A stretch of DNA of 64,000 nt, taken from positions 11,674,001 through 11,738,000 of the forward strand of contig JAPQWV010000018.1 of the NCBI GenBank assembly GCA_027422505.1. The letters run 5' to 3'. This document shows positions 22,569 to 36,244 of the stretch, in pieces; within the stretch, counting starts at the first letter, position 1, and each line of letters opens with the position of its first letter. Source of the DNA: Craterostigma plantagineum. Taxonomy: Eukaryota > Streptophyta > Magnoliopsida > Lamiales > Linderniaceae. The notes under the pieces were generated by a model. That model saw only the letters and a program-made list of their open reading frames with translations, made no database searches and was not told the origin of the DNA. The translations under genes and the position numbers were made by a program.

Positions 22569-24717
22569 TGGTCGCGTCGAAAACGGCCAAAAATAATATT
22601 AATCACCTTATTCACTCACTAAATACTAGTATAGCGAAAGTAGGGATCGTCTCCACAGGGAAAATGGTTGATTTATTTCTAATTTCAAACTCGATCAATA
22701 ATTATAATAATAATATTGTTAATAATAATAATAATGATATTAAGGGGGGTTTTGATGATAATGTTTTTAACGCAATAATGAGAAATAAAAATATCGAGAC
22801 TAACGATAATAAAATAATAGTCGAAGGAATTATCGTCCACCTAGATTTATTTAACTGATCATCGATTTAATAAAATATTATGTCAATGCAAGCATAATCG
22901 GTTATAGTTATCGACGAACGCCTAATAACCAATCTTTTCTTACTTTCTTGGTAATTAAGAGACGCTCTATAATTACTTCCCTAATCGAAAAATAATCTCC
23001 GGGACGCCCTGCAAGATTTAAGATTCCGACAGCTTTAAATACGAAAAAGACCCGATTATTGACTAATAAACTCGGACGCCGGTTTATTAAAATCAAACCA
23101 TTTAATCTTACAATATAACTTACACTTACCGTAGGTAGAGAAGTTTAATATTGTTTGCTACTTATTAGAACGAACAAACAATTACGGATTTGTTGTTCTA
23201 ATTAGCTACGGATTCGCCTAGATTAATTAAACATTGGCCACTATTTACTCAACCTAAGCTCCTCGATAAATTTAATTCAAAGCTAAATGAATACTCACGC
23301 TTTCATGGTTTAGCACGTAGAATCTCAAAGTTATACAAATCTAGGCTTCAGATAACCCTTCGACTATGGAAATTAGCCGCTAAACATATTAATAAAAATG
23401 CATATAGAATTGATCGACATATTGGAACATAAAACTAATTACTATTACTCCAATATGGATTTCTACGATTTATACTTATCTTATTCAAACATCAACATCA
23501 TCAAACGATTAATGGTTTTGAGGAGAATAGTTACGGAAACAACTTTTGACTAAAAACATAAATACCAACTAAAGAAATAAATTATGAGATCCAACAATAG
23601 TTTTCTCTAATACCATCTTGCTGTAACTTAGTGAACTTATATTATTTTATTAAAGTAGCAATCAAGTCAATCGAAGCACACCCAACAGATTAAAATGGAA
23701 ACAGCAAAGATTCGACCAATTAAACTATGACTAAAAACAATACTAATTGTAATTTTCAAACCCATAAAACCGAATAGACAATCATTAATTATGTATTGAG
23801 ATGTGAAATAATACGCAAGTTCAGAACGGAAAGATAAAGCAAACGATTACTGAAATACTTTTGAGGATGATTTCTCGCTCTCTTCTGCTCGCTCCTTCGT
23901 ATCTGGTTTGAGAGCTAACAGCTTGGGTGAAAATGCGAACTTCCTCGATCTCTCTCAGTTTTCTATCATCTACGCTAAATCTCTGTCTCGCTCTACCTCA
24001 CTGCTATAACATTCCACAGATTCAAAGTAACAACTATTGAAGAAAAATAATTCGAACTGTGAGAAAATGAGATGTCCTTCGTAGCTCTCTGTCACTCCGT
24101 ATTTATAGATGCCCATCTTCCCACATATGAACGACAACAACTCCATTTTTTTCATAGATGTGCTTAGACTCTTTTTCCCTTTCCCACTCTAGACATAAGA
24201 GCTGAAATCCCGTTGCTTTTGCATCCACCTTTGAATTTTGAAGTCGCCCAACACAAACCACTCTCTTGGTTGGCTTTTGTCTGTTTGAAAAACCTTGCTT
24301 CAACCTTCGATGTCCTCTCTTCCGTATAGACTAAAAAATAAAGCACAATGATGTTTCCTCTTGTCTGCTTTTCTTTATGGTCCAATGTCCTATTTGTCAA
24401 AGCAATATGAAATATGAAGCACGTAGAACCAAAAACTAAGGGCCCCTCCATTTAATTATTTGTCTGTGATCCTTGAGCAATCCAATCTTAGTAAGCCATG
24501 TGTACCATTAATTTATTGAACATGTTGCCCACTTGATAAAAAAAAGAACGACGCATGTGTGCTGATTATGATACTTATATCTATCCAAAAATTAATACAA
24601 TGTTCTTCGAATATCTATAAATCATGGATAAGCGCATAAGTGTAAGATACTCGAGCTAATTCGGATAAATAATATCTGATAAAACACGTTTACGGGGTGC
24701 AAATTATTATTCTATCA
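22569..24717 (-). repeat. Athila 3' LTR (2149 bp)
   Basis: It starts TGGTCGCGTCG and ends TTCTATCA on the plus strand; on the minus strand it begins TGATAGAATAAT just after the polypurine tract GTGTGGGGGAATT (complement at 24718-24730). The open frames inside it recur exactly in the other LTR and are not genes. Confidence 0.97.
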
Positions 24718-25223
24718 AATTCCCCCACACTGAGACAATGCTTGTCCTCAAGCATTTACTAAAGATTGAAAATGCGAATATCCTGATTAAGAGTTTACCG
24801 ACATGCATTACTTCGTCCTAGAAATAGCAATTATTCACAACAATTAGCACAGGACAATCATATCAATTTTCGACGACCTCATTAAAGCCTAAATGTACAA
24901 AAGCCAACAACTCTCACAAGGATTCTCTCAATGCGCTCGATGTGTTTACGGGGTATATGTGTATACGCTCAAATCAACACTACGAACGATATTACCATAG
25001 GCTTGCTAAAAAATCACATTGCATTCACGTAGCGACTTAAATGTACAAATCAAAAGGTCTTTATTTGGGTTGTAATGGGGCTAGGGATTTTAGGTAGGAT
25101 ATTTTGGAAAAGTGGGCTAAAAATTGTCGAACCAAATGAATAATAATCGCTAAGTTCCACTACCATCGCACGACTACTTCTTAATACAGATAAAACAAAC
25201 TAGCGCCACAACTATTTTTTTAT

Positions 25224-25262
<39 letters not shown>

Positions 25263-26366
25263 TATTTTTTTTTTTTTTTCAAATATATCTTTCTCTGCTT
25301 TTTTTTTTTTTTTTCCGACCCTCTTTTTTTTTTCTTTCTTTTTTTTTTTTTTTTTTTACTCTCTTTCATTTTCTCTTTTTTTTTTCAGCTATAACTATAG
25401 AAATACTAATAACAAGTATATAGACGCTTCTCAAACTAATCAATCTCAAGGTCGTGGAACCTTCGCAATTACTAATTCATCTAATCCGATAACGGGTTGA
25501 AAAAGAAAGCCAAAAGGATATATATGGGTAAATATAGTGGCTTAATTTCAACAAGAGAAAATAAGGCTCAGGCTCAAGTTGGCTCACTAAGAGGATAATA
25601 TTGAAGGTAGGGTCAATGTGAGGCCAATGGCTTAATCCTAAGTGCCTTAATTACTTTTGCACACGAAAAATCGCCAATGATATCAACATGTATAATAAAG
25701 CAAGTTCTAGAATATTCGAAACATATGTGACGCTCTCGTAGAAAAAGAACTGAGTATAAGGATAAATACTCCAATTTTTTTTTTTTTTTCAGGCTCAAAT
25801 CTCACATATTTAAGTAGGCTTTGTGTCGACTCTTGCACATTCGGTCTTTAAATTAATTGAAGAAAAAGAATAATCATCCTAATACCAAATCGCTATTCCT
25901 AATTGTTTCTCTCATGTTCTAGCAAATGCATATCGGTTCGCTCTAGACAAGAATTATTCTCATCAACTATCAAGAAAATCTCCCCCACACCTAAACTCTG
26001 CATTGTCCTCAATGTAGAATTCTAATGAAAATAGTAAGCTAAAATCTAAAGATTTTCACCCTAATTTTCATTTTAATAATTAAGAGTCTACGTGAAGGAA
26101 GTAATAAAAGTGATAATGAAAATAAAACTTCCCTGACAGTGATGGAGTAGTAGAGAAACTTTGAGCGAGGTGATATTTGTTATCCGAGCCTGGTGCATCT
26201 CTTGTAGCGTAGTAGCAGAGAATCAAGCCTGCTTAATTATCATTGAAAACAAAGGCAGATAAAAAAGATTGCAATAATAAAAATAAAATAGGATAATTTT
26301 GGGTTGCCTCCCAATGAGCGCTTTTCTTTAACGTCTTTGGCTAGACGTTGTCTTCGTTCTTCCAAT
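24718..26366. other. Non-coding 3' internal region of Athila
   Basis: Where some Athila elements carry an env-like ORF, this one has none. It contains an (AT)n run at about 25226-25260, long T-rich runs to 25390 and another T run near 25780. A second polypurine-like motif (complement of AGTTTAGGTGTGGGGGAGAT, 25979-25998) lies about 1.3 kb inside the LTR edge. Confidence 0.75.
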
Positions 26367-29300
26367 TCATTCATAAATGGGTCGGCTCAGCTTGATCTCT
26401 TCAACGCAAGCCAAAAAATTATTCTCAAAATAAGGTTTAAGCCTATGACCGTTAACCTTGAAACATTTATCAGAAGACATGCTCTCAATTTCGATAACGC
26501 CATTTGGAAAAATGTTTTTAACAACGTACGGTCCCATCCAGCGAGATTTGAGTTTACCTGGCATGAATTTTAACCTCGAGTTATAAAGGAGAACTTTCTG
26601 TCCTACCATGAAATCTTTTTTATGCAGGAGTTTGTCGTGGAAATGCTTCGTGCGTTCCTTGTACATTCTCGCATTCTCGTAGGCTTCTAGGCGAATTTCT
26701 TCAAGTTCCTGTAGCTGAAATTTCCGTTCCTCACCAGCTTTTGTGGCCTCCATGTTACACTGTTTCACTGCCCAAAAAGCACGATGTTCAATTTCAACAG
26801 GTAAATGACACATCTTACCGAAAACCAGGCGATACGGCGACATTCCGATTGGTGTTTTAAAAGCAGTATGGTACGCCCAAAGTGCATCGTCTAATCGCAA
26901 ACTCCAATCCTTACGATTCGGGTTTACGGTTTTCTCCAAAATATTCTTGACCTCCCTATTTGAAACTTCAGCCTGTCCGTTTGATTGTGGGTGATAAGTA
27001 GTAGCCAGTCGATGATGTACACCATATTTGCGCATGAGTGCTTCCACCGTACGATTGCAAAAGTGTGTGCCTTGGTCGCTTATAATTGCGCGAGGAACGC
27101 CGAACCTACTAAAGATATTTGTTTTAAGAAATCCTACAACAACTTTAGAATCGTTAGTTCGGGTAGCCTTTGCTTCCACCCACTTCGAGACATAATCCAC
27201 AGCAAGTAATATATAAAGAAAACCAAACGAGCTTGGAAAAGGTCCCATAAAATCCATTCCCCATACATCAAAAATTTCACAAATTAAAATAGGGTTTTGT
27301 GGCATTTCATCTCTAAAAGAGATTGTACCTGTTTTTTGACAATTAGGACAACTCTTACAAAATAAGTAAGCATCTTTAAAAATAGTTTCCCAATAAAATC
27401 CACAGTCTAAAATTTTCCTAGCAGTTCGTTTAGGTCCAAAGTGTCCTCCACATGCATATGTATGACAATGAGTCAGTATATCATTAATTTCATCATTTGC
27501 AATGCACCTACGAATGACTTGATCAGAACCAATTTTCCACAAATATGGCTCATCCCACATGTAATATTTAGCCTCGCTTTTAATTTTATTTTTCCTTGAC
27601 GAGGTCAAATGTGAAGGCAGCAAACCACTTACCAAGTAATTAACTATATCGGCAAACCAAGGTTCTTGATATACCTTACCTTGAAGGCGAAATAATTGTT
27701 CATCTGGAAACGTTTCAGAAATTGGTAGTGGCTCTTCATCACGAATCAGACGGCTTAAGTGGTCCGCAACTGAGTTGTCAACTCCTTTTCGATCTTTGAT
27801 CTCCCAATCAAACTCTTGAAGCAAAAGGATCCATCGAATCAGGCGTGGTTTAGACTCCTTCTTCGACAGTAGATATTTAAGAGCTGCATGGTCAGAATAA
27901 ACAATAACTTTAGATCCCAATAAATAAGACCTAAACTTATCAAAAGCGAAAACAATAGATAAAAGCTCTTTTTCAGTTGTGGTGTAGTTGCATTGTGCCG
28001 AGTCGAGCGTCTTTGAAGCATAGTAGATGACATGACTCTTCTTTCCGTCCTTTTGTCCAAGTATAGCCCCAACAGCGTATTTGCTTGCATCGCACATAAG
28101 CTCGAACGGTAGCTCCCAATTTGGAGGTTGAATAATAGGTGCGGTAGTGAGCAATAGCTTTAACTTGTTAAATGCCTCTTTGCACTCGTCCCCGAAATTG
28201 AATGGTACGTCATTTTGAAGTAGTCTTGACATCGGTTGAGCGATTTTTGAGAAATCCTTAATAAATCTCCTGTAAAAACCTGCATGACCAAGAAAGCTTC
28301 GAATTTCTCGAACATTAGTGGGGTAGGGCAAATTAGAGATCAAATCGACCTTAGCCTTGTCTACTTCAATTCCCCTTGACGAAACTACATGTCCTAGAAC
28401 TATTCCTTCTTTAACCATAAAGTGACATTTTTCGTAGTTAAGTACAAGATTTTTATCAATGCAGCGTTTAAGAACTTCAACTAAATTATCAAGACAATGA
28501 TCAAATGAATCTCCATAAACAGTAAAATCATCCATAAAAATTTCAATGCATGTTTCGATCAAATCAGAAAATATACTCATCATGCAGCGCTGAAATGTAC
28601 CAGGAGCATTACATAAACCAAAAGGCATGCGACGATATGCAAACGTACCAAAGGGACATGTAAAAGTGGTTTTCTCTTGGTCCTCGGGTGCCAAAACAAT
28701 TTGATAATATCCAGAAAAACCATCGAGGAAGCAAAAGAAAGACTTACCTGCCAGTCTCTCTAACATTTGATCAATGAAAGGTAACGGAAAATGATCCTTT
28801 CGGGTAGCCGCATTTAACTTACGAAAATCAATGCACATGCGCCAACCCGTCTGTAACCTCATTGGTACCAGTTCATTCTTATCATTTTTCACAAGTGAAA
28901 ACCCAGATTTCTTAGGAACAACATGAACTGGACTTACCCATTGGCTATCTGATATTGGAAATATAATTCCCATATCTAATAATTTAAGAATTTCTTTCAT
29001 AACTACCTCTTTCATGGCCGGATTGAGTTTGCGTTGTGCTTCTCGTATCGGTTTTGAGTCCGGTTCAAGTAGAATCCTGTGCATGCAAATAGAGGGACTT
29101 ATTCCTTTGATGTCGGCCAAAGTCCATCCTATCGCACTTTTGTACTCCTTTAAAACACGCAATAATTTTTCTTCCTGGATGGCAGTTAAGTCATTTGCAA
29201 TAATGACCGGCAACGTTTCTTCATCTCCTAAATAGCAGTACTTGAGGTGTTTTGGTAGATCCTTCATCTCCAACTTAGGTGCCTGTTCTATAGAAGGGAC

Positions 29301-31718
29301 AATTTTCTCATTAGAAATAGGTAAAGACAGAGTATATTTACCAGATTTATCTTGAAATTCCGGAAGTGCGTGTAACGTCATGAGTGCGTCTCTAATATCT
29401 TTGTCCACTTCAAAATGCACATCTTTTTCTGTTTTGCTATTCTTAATAACAAAATCGACTGCGTCATTAGATAAATTACACTCAAGATCTTCTCGTACAA
29501 GAGTGTCAATCATACTAACAGATTCAGGATCATCGGGAAATTTCATAGCATCAAAGACATTCATAGTAAGTTTTTCTCCATCAAATTCGAAAGTAAGTGT
29601 TCCCGAATCAACATCTATCTTAGTCTTAGCAGTTTTCATGAATGACCGACCTAGTAAAATAACAGCAGATTCAGGCGCATGTTCATCACCCATGTCGACA
29701 ATGTAGAAATCAGCGGGAAAAATAAATTTACCACATTTCACAAGAACATCTTCAACTAATCCTTCAGGATAAATAATTGACCTATTTGCTAATTGAATGC
29801 ATATATCTGTGTTCTTAAGTGGTCCCATACTCATCTCATTGAATAAAGATAATGGCATAACATTGATTGATGCTCCTAAATCTAACATGGCATTATTTAT
29901 TTTTCGTGTTCCTATAGTAACCGAGATAGCAAACATACCTGGGTCCTTGCATTTTTGAGGTAATTTTCTTTGAAGAGCAGCGGAAACATTATCACTTACA
30001 AGGATTTTGCCTTCGGTCTTATGTTTTCTTTTGTTCGAACACATTTCTTTCAAAAACTTTGCATAGCGTGGAATCTGCTTGATAGCATCTAAGAGTGGGA
30101 TGTTGATTTCGACTTTGCTGAAAGTTTCCATAATGTTCTTTTCTTCTTCATCCTTTCTCGCTTTAGCTAGCCTTCCAGGAAAAGGTGGAGGAATTACAAT
30201 ATTAGATTTTAAACCAGAATCGTTAATTACCTTCTTTCCGTTGTCTTTAATCTCATCGCCACTTGGTAGTTTTGTTGGGACTTCGTCATCATTAGGCGGA
30301 CCGATCTCTTTCCCGTTTCGAAGAGTCATAACACTCACATTCTCTCTTGGATTAATTTCGACTTGAGCTGGTAGTTTTCCCTTCTCATTCTGCATTTGAC
30401 TCATTTGTGCTGCGAGTTGAGACACTTGCCTTTCTAGGTTTTGTACACTAGCGCGTGTTTCATGTATGCTTGATCGTGTCTCCTGTTGAAAAGTAGCAGT
30501 GCTATTGGATAAATTCATAACGATATCCTCTAACGACATACCTGGTTTTGAAGGTGCAGCTTGTTGATGAGGAATTGGCGGTCGAGGTGCTTGTTGCATG
30601 AAACCTGGTGGCCGATTCCCGTAGCTCAGATTTGGATGGTCTCTCCATCCGGGGTTGTAATGACTTGAGAATGGATCATAACGTTTTTGAGATGGTCCTG
30701 CAAATCCTCCAACTGCATTTGCTTGCTCACTAGTGTCAAATTGATGTGAGGGACAATTCTCCGTTGAATGTCCGGTAAGCGTACAAATACCACAAGTCTT
30801 CACATGATGAGTTTTTCCTGAAACAAGTTTCTCCACAAGCGAAGTTAGAGAATCTAATTTTTGCTCAAAAGATGTACTTACCCCGCTAGCCCGTTGTTGA
30901 CCTACGTCTTGACGTGTTCCGAATTGTTGCGCATTTGTAGCCATGCTTGAAATTAAACGACGAGCTTCTTCAGCCGTTTTATCAACTAATGCTCCACCAC
31001 TTGCTGCATCGATCATGTTTCGTTCCATTGGTAACAGCCCTTCGTAGAAATATTGGATAAGTGCTAATTCTGAAATTTGGTGGTATGGACAGCTTGCACA
31101 TAATCGCTTGAATCTCTCCCAATATTCATGTAAAGTTTCTCCGGTAAACTGTCGAATCCCATATATTTCTTTTCGAATGTTTGCGGCACGAGACGCGGGA
31201 AAGAATTTTTCGAGGAATTGCTTCTTTAGCTCAGCCCATGTAGTTATAGATCCAGAGGGCAAATAGTACAACCAATCTTTCGCATGGTCGGCCAGTGAGA
31301 AAGGAAAAGCACGAAGACTGATTTGGTCTTCGCTTACGCCACTAGGCTTCATGGTTGAGCAAACCATGTGGAACTCCTTCAAGTGTTTGTGTGGATCCTC
31401 ACCTGCGTTACCATGAAAAGTAGGAAGTAAATGAATTAAACCAGATTTTAATTCAAAAGGTGTTTGAGGAATTGGAAATTCAATGCAAAGTGGCTGCTGG
31501 TGAACATCTGGAGTAGCCATATCCCTCAAGGTCAGGCGGACTGGTTGTTGTTGCTGTGCATTTTCCATATCGCTTGATGAAAATTCCTCGTCTGACGTGG
31601 CGTCGGATTTTGAGATTTTCAATTTGTCCTTTTCTCTCTTTGCCTTCTGATTTGCTCGTGCAGTCTTCTCTATCTCTGGATCAAAGATTAGAATACCAGT
31701 ACGAGAAGAACGGGGCAT
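26367..31718 (-). CDS. Athila gag-pol polyprotein, 1783 aa, intact
   Basis: I chose the start at 31718 ([10 protein letters not shown]), since the longer frame begins inside the LTR and primer site. Gag spans about residues 70-400, with a CCHC zinc knuckle at 309-322 ([14 protein letters not shown]). The aspartic protease has DLGASINVM at about 613-621, the Athila form with Leu in place of Ser/Thr. Reverse transcriptase covers about 900-1110 with catalytic FMDDF at 1061-1065. RNase H begins near [12 protein letters not shown] (about 1206). Integrase has an HHCC finger ([10 protein letters not shown] ... [11 protein letters not shown]), then the D,D,E core ([22 protein letters not shown]) and a C-terminal [17 protein letters not shown] segment. 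There is no internal stop or frameshift, so the element may be able to move on its own. Expression would be driven from the right LTR. Confidence 0.95.
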   Translation of the reverse strand: MPRSSRTGILIFDPEIEKTARANQKAKREKDKLKISKSDATSDEEFSSSDMENAQQQQPVRLTLRDMATPDVHQQPLCIEFPIPQTPFELKSGLIHLLPTFHGNAGEDPHKHLKEFHMVCSTMKPSGVSEDQISLRAFPFSLADHAKDWLYYLPSGSITTWAELKKQFLEKFFPASRAANIRKEIYGIRQFTGETLHEYWERFKRLCASCPYHQISELALIQYFYEGLLPMERNMIDAASGGALVDKTAEEARRLISSMATNAQQFGTRQDVGQQRASGVSTSFEQKLDSLTSLVEKLVSGKTHHVKTCGICTLTGHSTENCPSHQFDTSEQANAVGGFAGPSQKRYDPFSSHYNPGWRDHPNLSYGNRPPGFMQQAPRPPIPHQQAAPSKPGMSLEDIVMNLSNSTATFQQETRSSIHETRASVQNLERQVSQLAAQMSQMQNEKGKLPAQVEINPRENVSVMTLRNGKEIGPPNDDEVPTKLPSGDEIKDNGKKVINDSGLKSNIVIPPPFPGRLAKARKDEEEKNIMETFSKVEINIPLLDAIKQIPRYAKFLKEMCSNKRKHKTEGKILVSDNVSAALQRKLPQKCKDPGMFAISVTIGTRKINNAMLDLGASINVMPLSLFNEMSMGPLKNTDICIQLANRSIIYPEGLVEDVLVKCGKFIFPADFYIVDMGDEHAPESAVILLGRSFMKTAKTKIDVDSGTLTFEFDGEKLTMNVFDAMKFPDDPESVSMIDTLVREDLECNLSNDAVDFVIKNSKTEKDVHFEVDKDIRDALMTLHALPEFQDKSGKYTLSLPISNEKIVPSIEQAPKLEMKDLPKHLKYCYLGDEETLPVIIANDLTAIQEEKLLRVLKEYKSAIGWTLADIKGISPSICMHRILLEPDSKPIREAQRKLNPAMKEVVMKEILKLLDMGIIFPISDSQWVSPVHVVPKKSGFSLVKNDKNELVPMRLQTGWRMCIDFRKLNAATRKDHFPLPFIDQMLERLAGKSFFCFLDGFSGYYQIVLAPEDQEKTTFTCPFGTFAYRRMPFGLCNAPGTFQRCMMSIFSDLIETCIEIFMDDFTVYGDSFDHCLDNLVEVLKRCIDKNLVLNYEKCHFMVKEGIVLGHVVSSRGIEVDKAKVDLISNLPYPTNVREIRSFLGHAGFYRRFIKDFSKIAQPMSRLLQNDVPFNFGDECKEAFNKLKLLLTTAPIIQPPNWELPFELMCDASKYAVGAILGQKDGKKSHVIYYASKTLDSAQCNYTTTEKELLSIVFAFDKFRSYLLGSKVIVYSDHAALKYLLSKKESKPRLIRWILLLQEFDWEIKDRKGVDNSVADHLSRLIRDEEPLPISETFPDEQLFRLQGKVYQEPWFADIVNYLVSGLLPSHLTSSRKNKIKSEAKYYMWDEPYLWKIGSDQVIRRCIANDEINDILTHCHTYACGGHFGPKRTARKILDCGFYWETIFKDAYLFCKSCPNCQKTGTISFRDEMPQNPILICEIFDVWGMDFMGPFPSSFGFLYILLAVDYVSKWVEAKATRTNDSKVVVGFLKTNIFSRFGVPRAIISDQGTHFCNRTVEALMRKYGVHHRLATTYHPQSNGQAEVSNREVKNILEKTVNPNRKDWSLRLDDALWAYHTAFKTPIGMSPYRLVFGKMCHLPVEIEHRAFWAVKQCNMEATKAGEERKFQLQELEEIRLEAYENARMYKERTKHFHDKLLHKKDFMVGQKVLLYNSRLKFMPGKLKSRWMGPYVVKNIFPNGVIEIESMSSDKCFKVNGHRLKPYFENNFLACVEEIKLSRPIYE

Positions 31719-31788
31719 AAGCTTGAAAAATAATAATAATGATAATCGAATTAAAAGTAGAAATAAACCAATTATACGCCACCCTCCC

Positions 31789-31806
31789 CGGCAACGGCGC
31801 CAAAAT
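31789..31806 (-). other. Athila primer binding site, tRNA-Asp type
   Basis: The minus strand reads TGGCGCCGTTGCCGGGGA beside the 5' LTR edge. This complements the 3' end of plant tRNA-Asp, the usual primer of the Athila/Tat group. Confidence 0.85.
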
Positions 31807-31807
31807 T

Positions 31808-33956
31808 TGGTCGCGTCGAAAACGGCCAAAAATAATATTAATCACCTTATTCACTCACTAAATACTAGTATAGCGAAAGTAGGGATCGTCTCCACAGGGA
31901 AAATGGTTGATTTATTTCTAATTTCAAACTCGATCAATAATTATAATAATAATATTGTTAATAATAATAATAATGATATTAAGGGGGGTTTTGATGATAA
32001 TGTTTTTAACGCAATAATGAGAAATAAAAATATCGAGACTAACGATAATAAAATAATAGTCGAAGGAATTATCGTCCACCTAGATTTATTTAACTGATCA
32101 TCGATTTAATAAAATATTATGTCAATGCAAGCATAATCGGTTATAGTTATCGACGAACGCCTAATAACCAATCTTTTCTTACTTTCTTGGTAATTAAGAG
32201 ACGCTCTATAATTACTTCCCTAATCGAAAAATAATCTCCGGGACGCCCTGCAAGATTTAAGATTCCGACAGCTTTAAATACGAAAAAGACCCGATTATTG
32301 ACTAATAAACTCGGACGCCGGTTTATTAAAATCAAACCATTTAATCTTACAATATAACTTACACTTACCGTAGGTAGAGAAGTTTAATATTGTTTGCTAC
32401 TTATTAGAACGAACAAACAATTACGGATTTGTTGTTCTAATTAGCTACGGATTCGCCTAGATTAATTAAACATTGGCCACTATTTACTCAACCTAAGCTC
32501 CTCGATAAATTTAATTCAAAGCTAAATGAATACTCACGCTTTCATGGTTTAGCACGTAGAATCTCAAAGTTATACAAATCTAGGCTTCAGATAACCCTTC
32601 GACTATGGAAATTAGCCGCTAAACATATTAATAAAAATGCATATAGAATTGATCGACATATTGGAACATAAAACTAATTACTATTACTCCAATATGGATT
32701 TCTACGATTTATACTTATCTTATTCAAACATCAACATCATCAAACGATTAATGGTTTTGAGGAGAATAGTTACGGAAACAACTTTTGACTAAAAACATAA
32801 ATACCAACTAAAGAAATAAATTATGAGATCCAACAATAGTTTTCTCTAATACCATCTTGCTGTAACTTAGTGAACTTATATTATTTTATTAAAGTAGCAA
32901 TCAAGTCAATCGAAGCACACCCAACAGATTAAAATGGAAACAGCAAAGATTCGACCAATTAAACTATGACTAAAAACAATACTAATTGTAATTTTCAAAC
33001 CCATAAAACCGAATAGACAATCATTAATTATGTATTGAGATGTGAAATAATACGCAAGTTCAGAACGGAAAGATAAAGCAAACGATTACTGAAATACTTT
33101 TGAGGATGATTTCTCGCTCTCTTCTGCTCGCTCCTTCGTATCTGGTTTGAGAGCTAACAGCTTGGGTGAAAATGCGAACTTCCTCGATCTCTCTCAGTTT
33201 TCTATCATCTACGCTAAATCTCTGTCTCGCTCTACCTCACTGCTATAACATTCCACAGATTCAAAGTAACAACTATTGAAGAAAAATAATTCGAACTGTG
33301 AGAAAATGAGATGTCCTTCGTAGCTCTCTGTCACTCCGTATTTATAGATGCCCATCTTCCCACATATGAACGACAACAACTCCATTTTTTTCATAGATGT
33401 GCTTAGACTCTTTTTCCCTTTCCCACTCTAGACATAAGAGCTGAAATCCCGTTGCTTTTGCATCCACCTTTGAATTTTGAAGTCGCCCAACACAAACCAC
33501 TCTCTTGGTTGGCTTTTGTCTGTTTGAAAAACCTTGCTTCAACCTTCGATGTCCTCTCTTCCGTATAGACTAAAAAATAAAGCACAATGATGTTTCCTCT
33601 TGTCTGCTTTTCTTTATGGTCCAATGTCCTATTTGTCAAAGCAATATGAAATATGAAGCACGTAGAACCAAAAACTAAGGGCCCCTCCATTTAATTATTT
33701 GTCTGTGATCCTTGAGCAATCCAATCTTAGTAAGCCATGTGTACCATTAATTTATTGAACATGTTGCCCACTTGATAAAAAAAAGAACGACGCATGTGTG
33801 CTGATTATGATACTTATATCTATCCAAAAATTAATACAATGTTCTTCGAATATCTATAAATCATGGATAAGCGCATAAGTGTAAGATACTCGAGCTAATT
33901 CGGATAAATAATATCTGATAAAACACGTTTACGGGGTGCAAATTATTATTCTATCA
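31808..33956 (-). repeat. Athila 5' LTR (2149 bp)
   Basis: Direct repeat of 22569-24717 with the same ends. It is followed at 33957-33961 by the target duplication GTCCG. On the minus strand a possible TATA (TATAAATA) lies near 33340-33347, upstream of gag-pol. Confidence 0.97.
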
Positions 33957-36244
33957 GTCCGATGTACGAGGTCTACTAGTGCCGATTGGAGAAGAGACGC
34001 AGGTCGATTATTTTCGGTACAGCGACTTCGAGGTCGCCGCGCCACACGACGACGTGTACGATAGGGTGGCGAGCCTACTGATGCAAGGGGTGGAAGTTAG
34101 GTGCAGTCGTCGTGCGGTACGAGGACATCTTGGCCGGCGGGAGGCAATCGAACCCAATTACGAAGCAGAGTCCGTCCCTCAGCTCTCTATCAGATCACGG
34201 CAAGACGAAGAGAGGCGCATGGGCTCTAACTACGAGCCGCCGAGGTCGCCGTCCATGCATGGAGGTAACTTCCATACGCCGCCGAGGTCGCCGCCAATGC
34301 CAGGGCCATCGTATGACGAATTTGCGCGCCACGTGGACCGGCGATTCAATGAATTTGGCAATCGCCTCGATACGTTTAGCAGCGGCTTCGACGCACTTAG
34401 CGGTCGGTTCGAGCATCTCGAGAATGAGTTTTCGCAATTCCGTGACGGCTTTGCGCAATTCCGAGACAAGTACGATCGACGCTCCGACTTCTATGAGGAG
34501 CGGTTCAACTCGATGCAAGGTCTGGGTGATAGCATCGGCGGCGTTGCGTCTCAGTTGCAAGAGCTTCGGGACGATTGGAAGAATTTATTCGGTCCACGTA
34601 CACATACCGACGACGTGCCTCGTTACGGTAACTACGTTTACCCCTAATTCAAAATTAATACACGCCGTAACTTACAATTTAATATGTATCGTAGACGACG
34701 AGGCGACTTCGACTGGGTGGACGCAATTTGCGAGGCAGGATCCACCCAGTGCAAGCGGATGGGGATGGCCGGCAAAATGAATATCCATGGAATTATTACG
34801 TTCCATCGCAGCAATTGGACGATGGATACGGCGCGCAGAGCGAAACATATTATGAGGTCGACCCATCTACTTGGAGGGGCCTCGACTGGGATCAGTCGAT
34901 GCTGCAAACTTTGGCTCGTGCGGATCAGTCGACCGTGGCTGATAGGGGTAAAGGTGTGGCCGACGTGACCCCGGAAGGGGAATCCATCCCAGTGGCTGCA
35001 GTCGCCGTTCACTGAGCCTCCGTCCACCGGTCAAATGAAAGCGGGTCTATCGGCCGTAGACGTCCATATTTCTAAGAAGATCCTGGTGTGGGGGGCCATA
35101 GAGAGGGAAATACAGGACATGGCTAACGACGAGTACAAGGAGTGCTTGGTCGATAAGCATAGACGTGGATGGTTTGAGGATCTATACACGCCAACAAGGT
35201 GGCTCAATGACATGGTATGCTCCGTTGAACTATTAATTTTGCAATGAACTATAATTGTAAAGCCTAAGTTGTTTTGGTTTTTCAGCATATGAACGAAGCA
35301 ATGAGAGGGTTCCTGGACATGCAGAAGACCCATGCATTTGCGTCGAAGAATGTTGCATACATGTCTTACGCATTCAAGACATGTATCGAACTCGATGGCT
35401 TCGTAGAAGGAAAAGTCGTAAATGGGATGCTTTCGTTATGGTCCCATTACGCAAGAGGACTTCAGGATGGATGGCCATCGATCTCATGGATGGACGCAGA
35501 TTGCATCGTCTTCCCCGTGCAAACGATAGCACATTGGGTGCTATGCGTCGCTGATTGGAGGAAGAAGACGATGACGATATACGACTCCGACGAGTCTTGC
35601 GACAAGGACATGCACAACCTTAACAAAGCATTGGTGCCACTGCAAGTAATCATCCCGGCGATATTGGTCTTCATGGGATGTATCAAGACGCGATTTAAGA
35701 AATGGAAAGTTGAGCGTCATCCGAGATTCGCCAAACAGCAAGGAAGGTAAGTTTCATTCGTTATTATTTCATTTAATTTTTTTACGACGATTTCTGTATA
35801 AGTGTGTAACGTTTCAGGGGAGAATGCGGCGTACATGTGTTGCGAGCGGCAATGAGCCTCATGTTTCGAGGTGACGACGTCTCCAATCTGACACAGCAGG
35901 AAATCGTAGATTTTAGGAAATTTCTTACAATTTGTATTTTGCGTAAGGACTGGGCTTCTTGGTTTGGTCCAAAATAGTTGAATGTAATTTTTTATTTTAT
36001 TCACAGTAGTTTAAATAATTTCTTACAATTTTTTTTTATTTAAATAATTTTTATGAAAAAACTCGCACGTTGTTGGTTACGTTTGTGTAAATTAAAGAAT
36101 CTGAATTGACATTAGTGATGACATGACAAGCAATTTTAGATGACATGACAAGCAATTTTATTGCTAATCGCATCAAATCGACTGTTATGACACTGACAAT
36201 ATAACGAAAAAAGTAACAGACCACTAATTCACAAATGATTGTTG

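Larger units (their letters stand above)
22569..33956 (-). mobile_element. Full-length Athila-type Ty3/gypsy retrotransposon (11,388 bp)
   Basis: Two direct LTRs (22569-24717 and 31808-33956) are flanked by the 5-bp duplication GTCCG at 22564-22568 and 33957-33961. Coding is on the minus strand. A tRNA-Asp-type primer site adjoins the right LTR and a G-rich polypurine tract adjoins the left LTR. Gag-pol is one intact frame. The LTRs have equal length and looked identical wherever I compared them, so insertion is very recent. It sits in an exon of the DUF1985-Ulp1 gene. 24718-26366 has no env-like ORF, only AT-rich sequence with simple repeats. Confidence 0.97.
20763..35977 (+). pseudogene. 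DUF1985-Ulp1 cysteine protease gene of the right MULE, split by Athila
   Basis: Exons as seen: 20763-20795 (MAVQARPQTVK), 21635-22327 and 22409-22568. After the Athila insertion the frame resumes exactly at 33962, runs to a stop at about 34647, and then a frame-shifted segment (about 34680-35214) leads to exons 35286-35746 and 35818-35977, with clear GT-AG introns. The N-terminal part is DUF1985 (WLNEDELAVFTEGSPFG, YCLITGLKFAAEP). The middle is disordered, with coiled-coil-like FNEFGNRL/FEHLENEF heptads. The C-terminal part is a C48 (Ulp1/SENP) peptidase: His in HWVLCVADW, Asp in IYDSDES, and Cys in GECGVHVLR. Such proteases cleave SUMO-like conjugates in other contexts; what Kaonashi versions do is unknown. 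One stop and at least one frameshift in 34620-35020 lie outside the Athila insertion, so it was probably already decaying. Confidence 0.85.

Noticed and set aside
21641..22858. One continuous 405-residue DUF1985 ORF
   Set aside because: It reads through an 81-bp GT-AG intron (22328-22408) and then into the Athila LTR. The spliced model matches the gene continuation at 33962.
22569..24451. Small ORFs that occur identically at 22569-24451 and 31808-33690
   Set aside because: They are inside the paired Athila LTRs, with no domain or codon evidence.
31719..31829. Athila polyprotein starting at the upstream Met (1820 residues)
   Set aside because: That part lies over the LTR edge and the tRNA-Asp primer site. 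The Met at 31718 fits the element structure.
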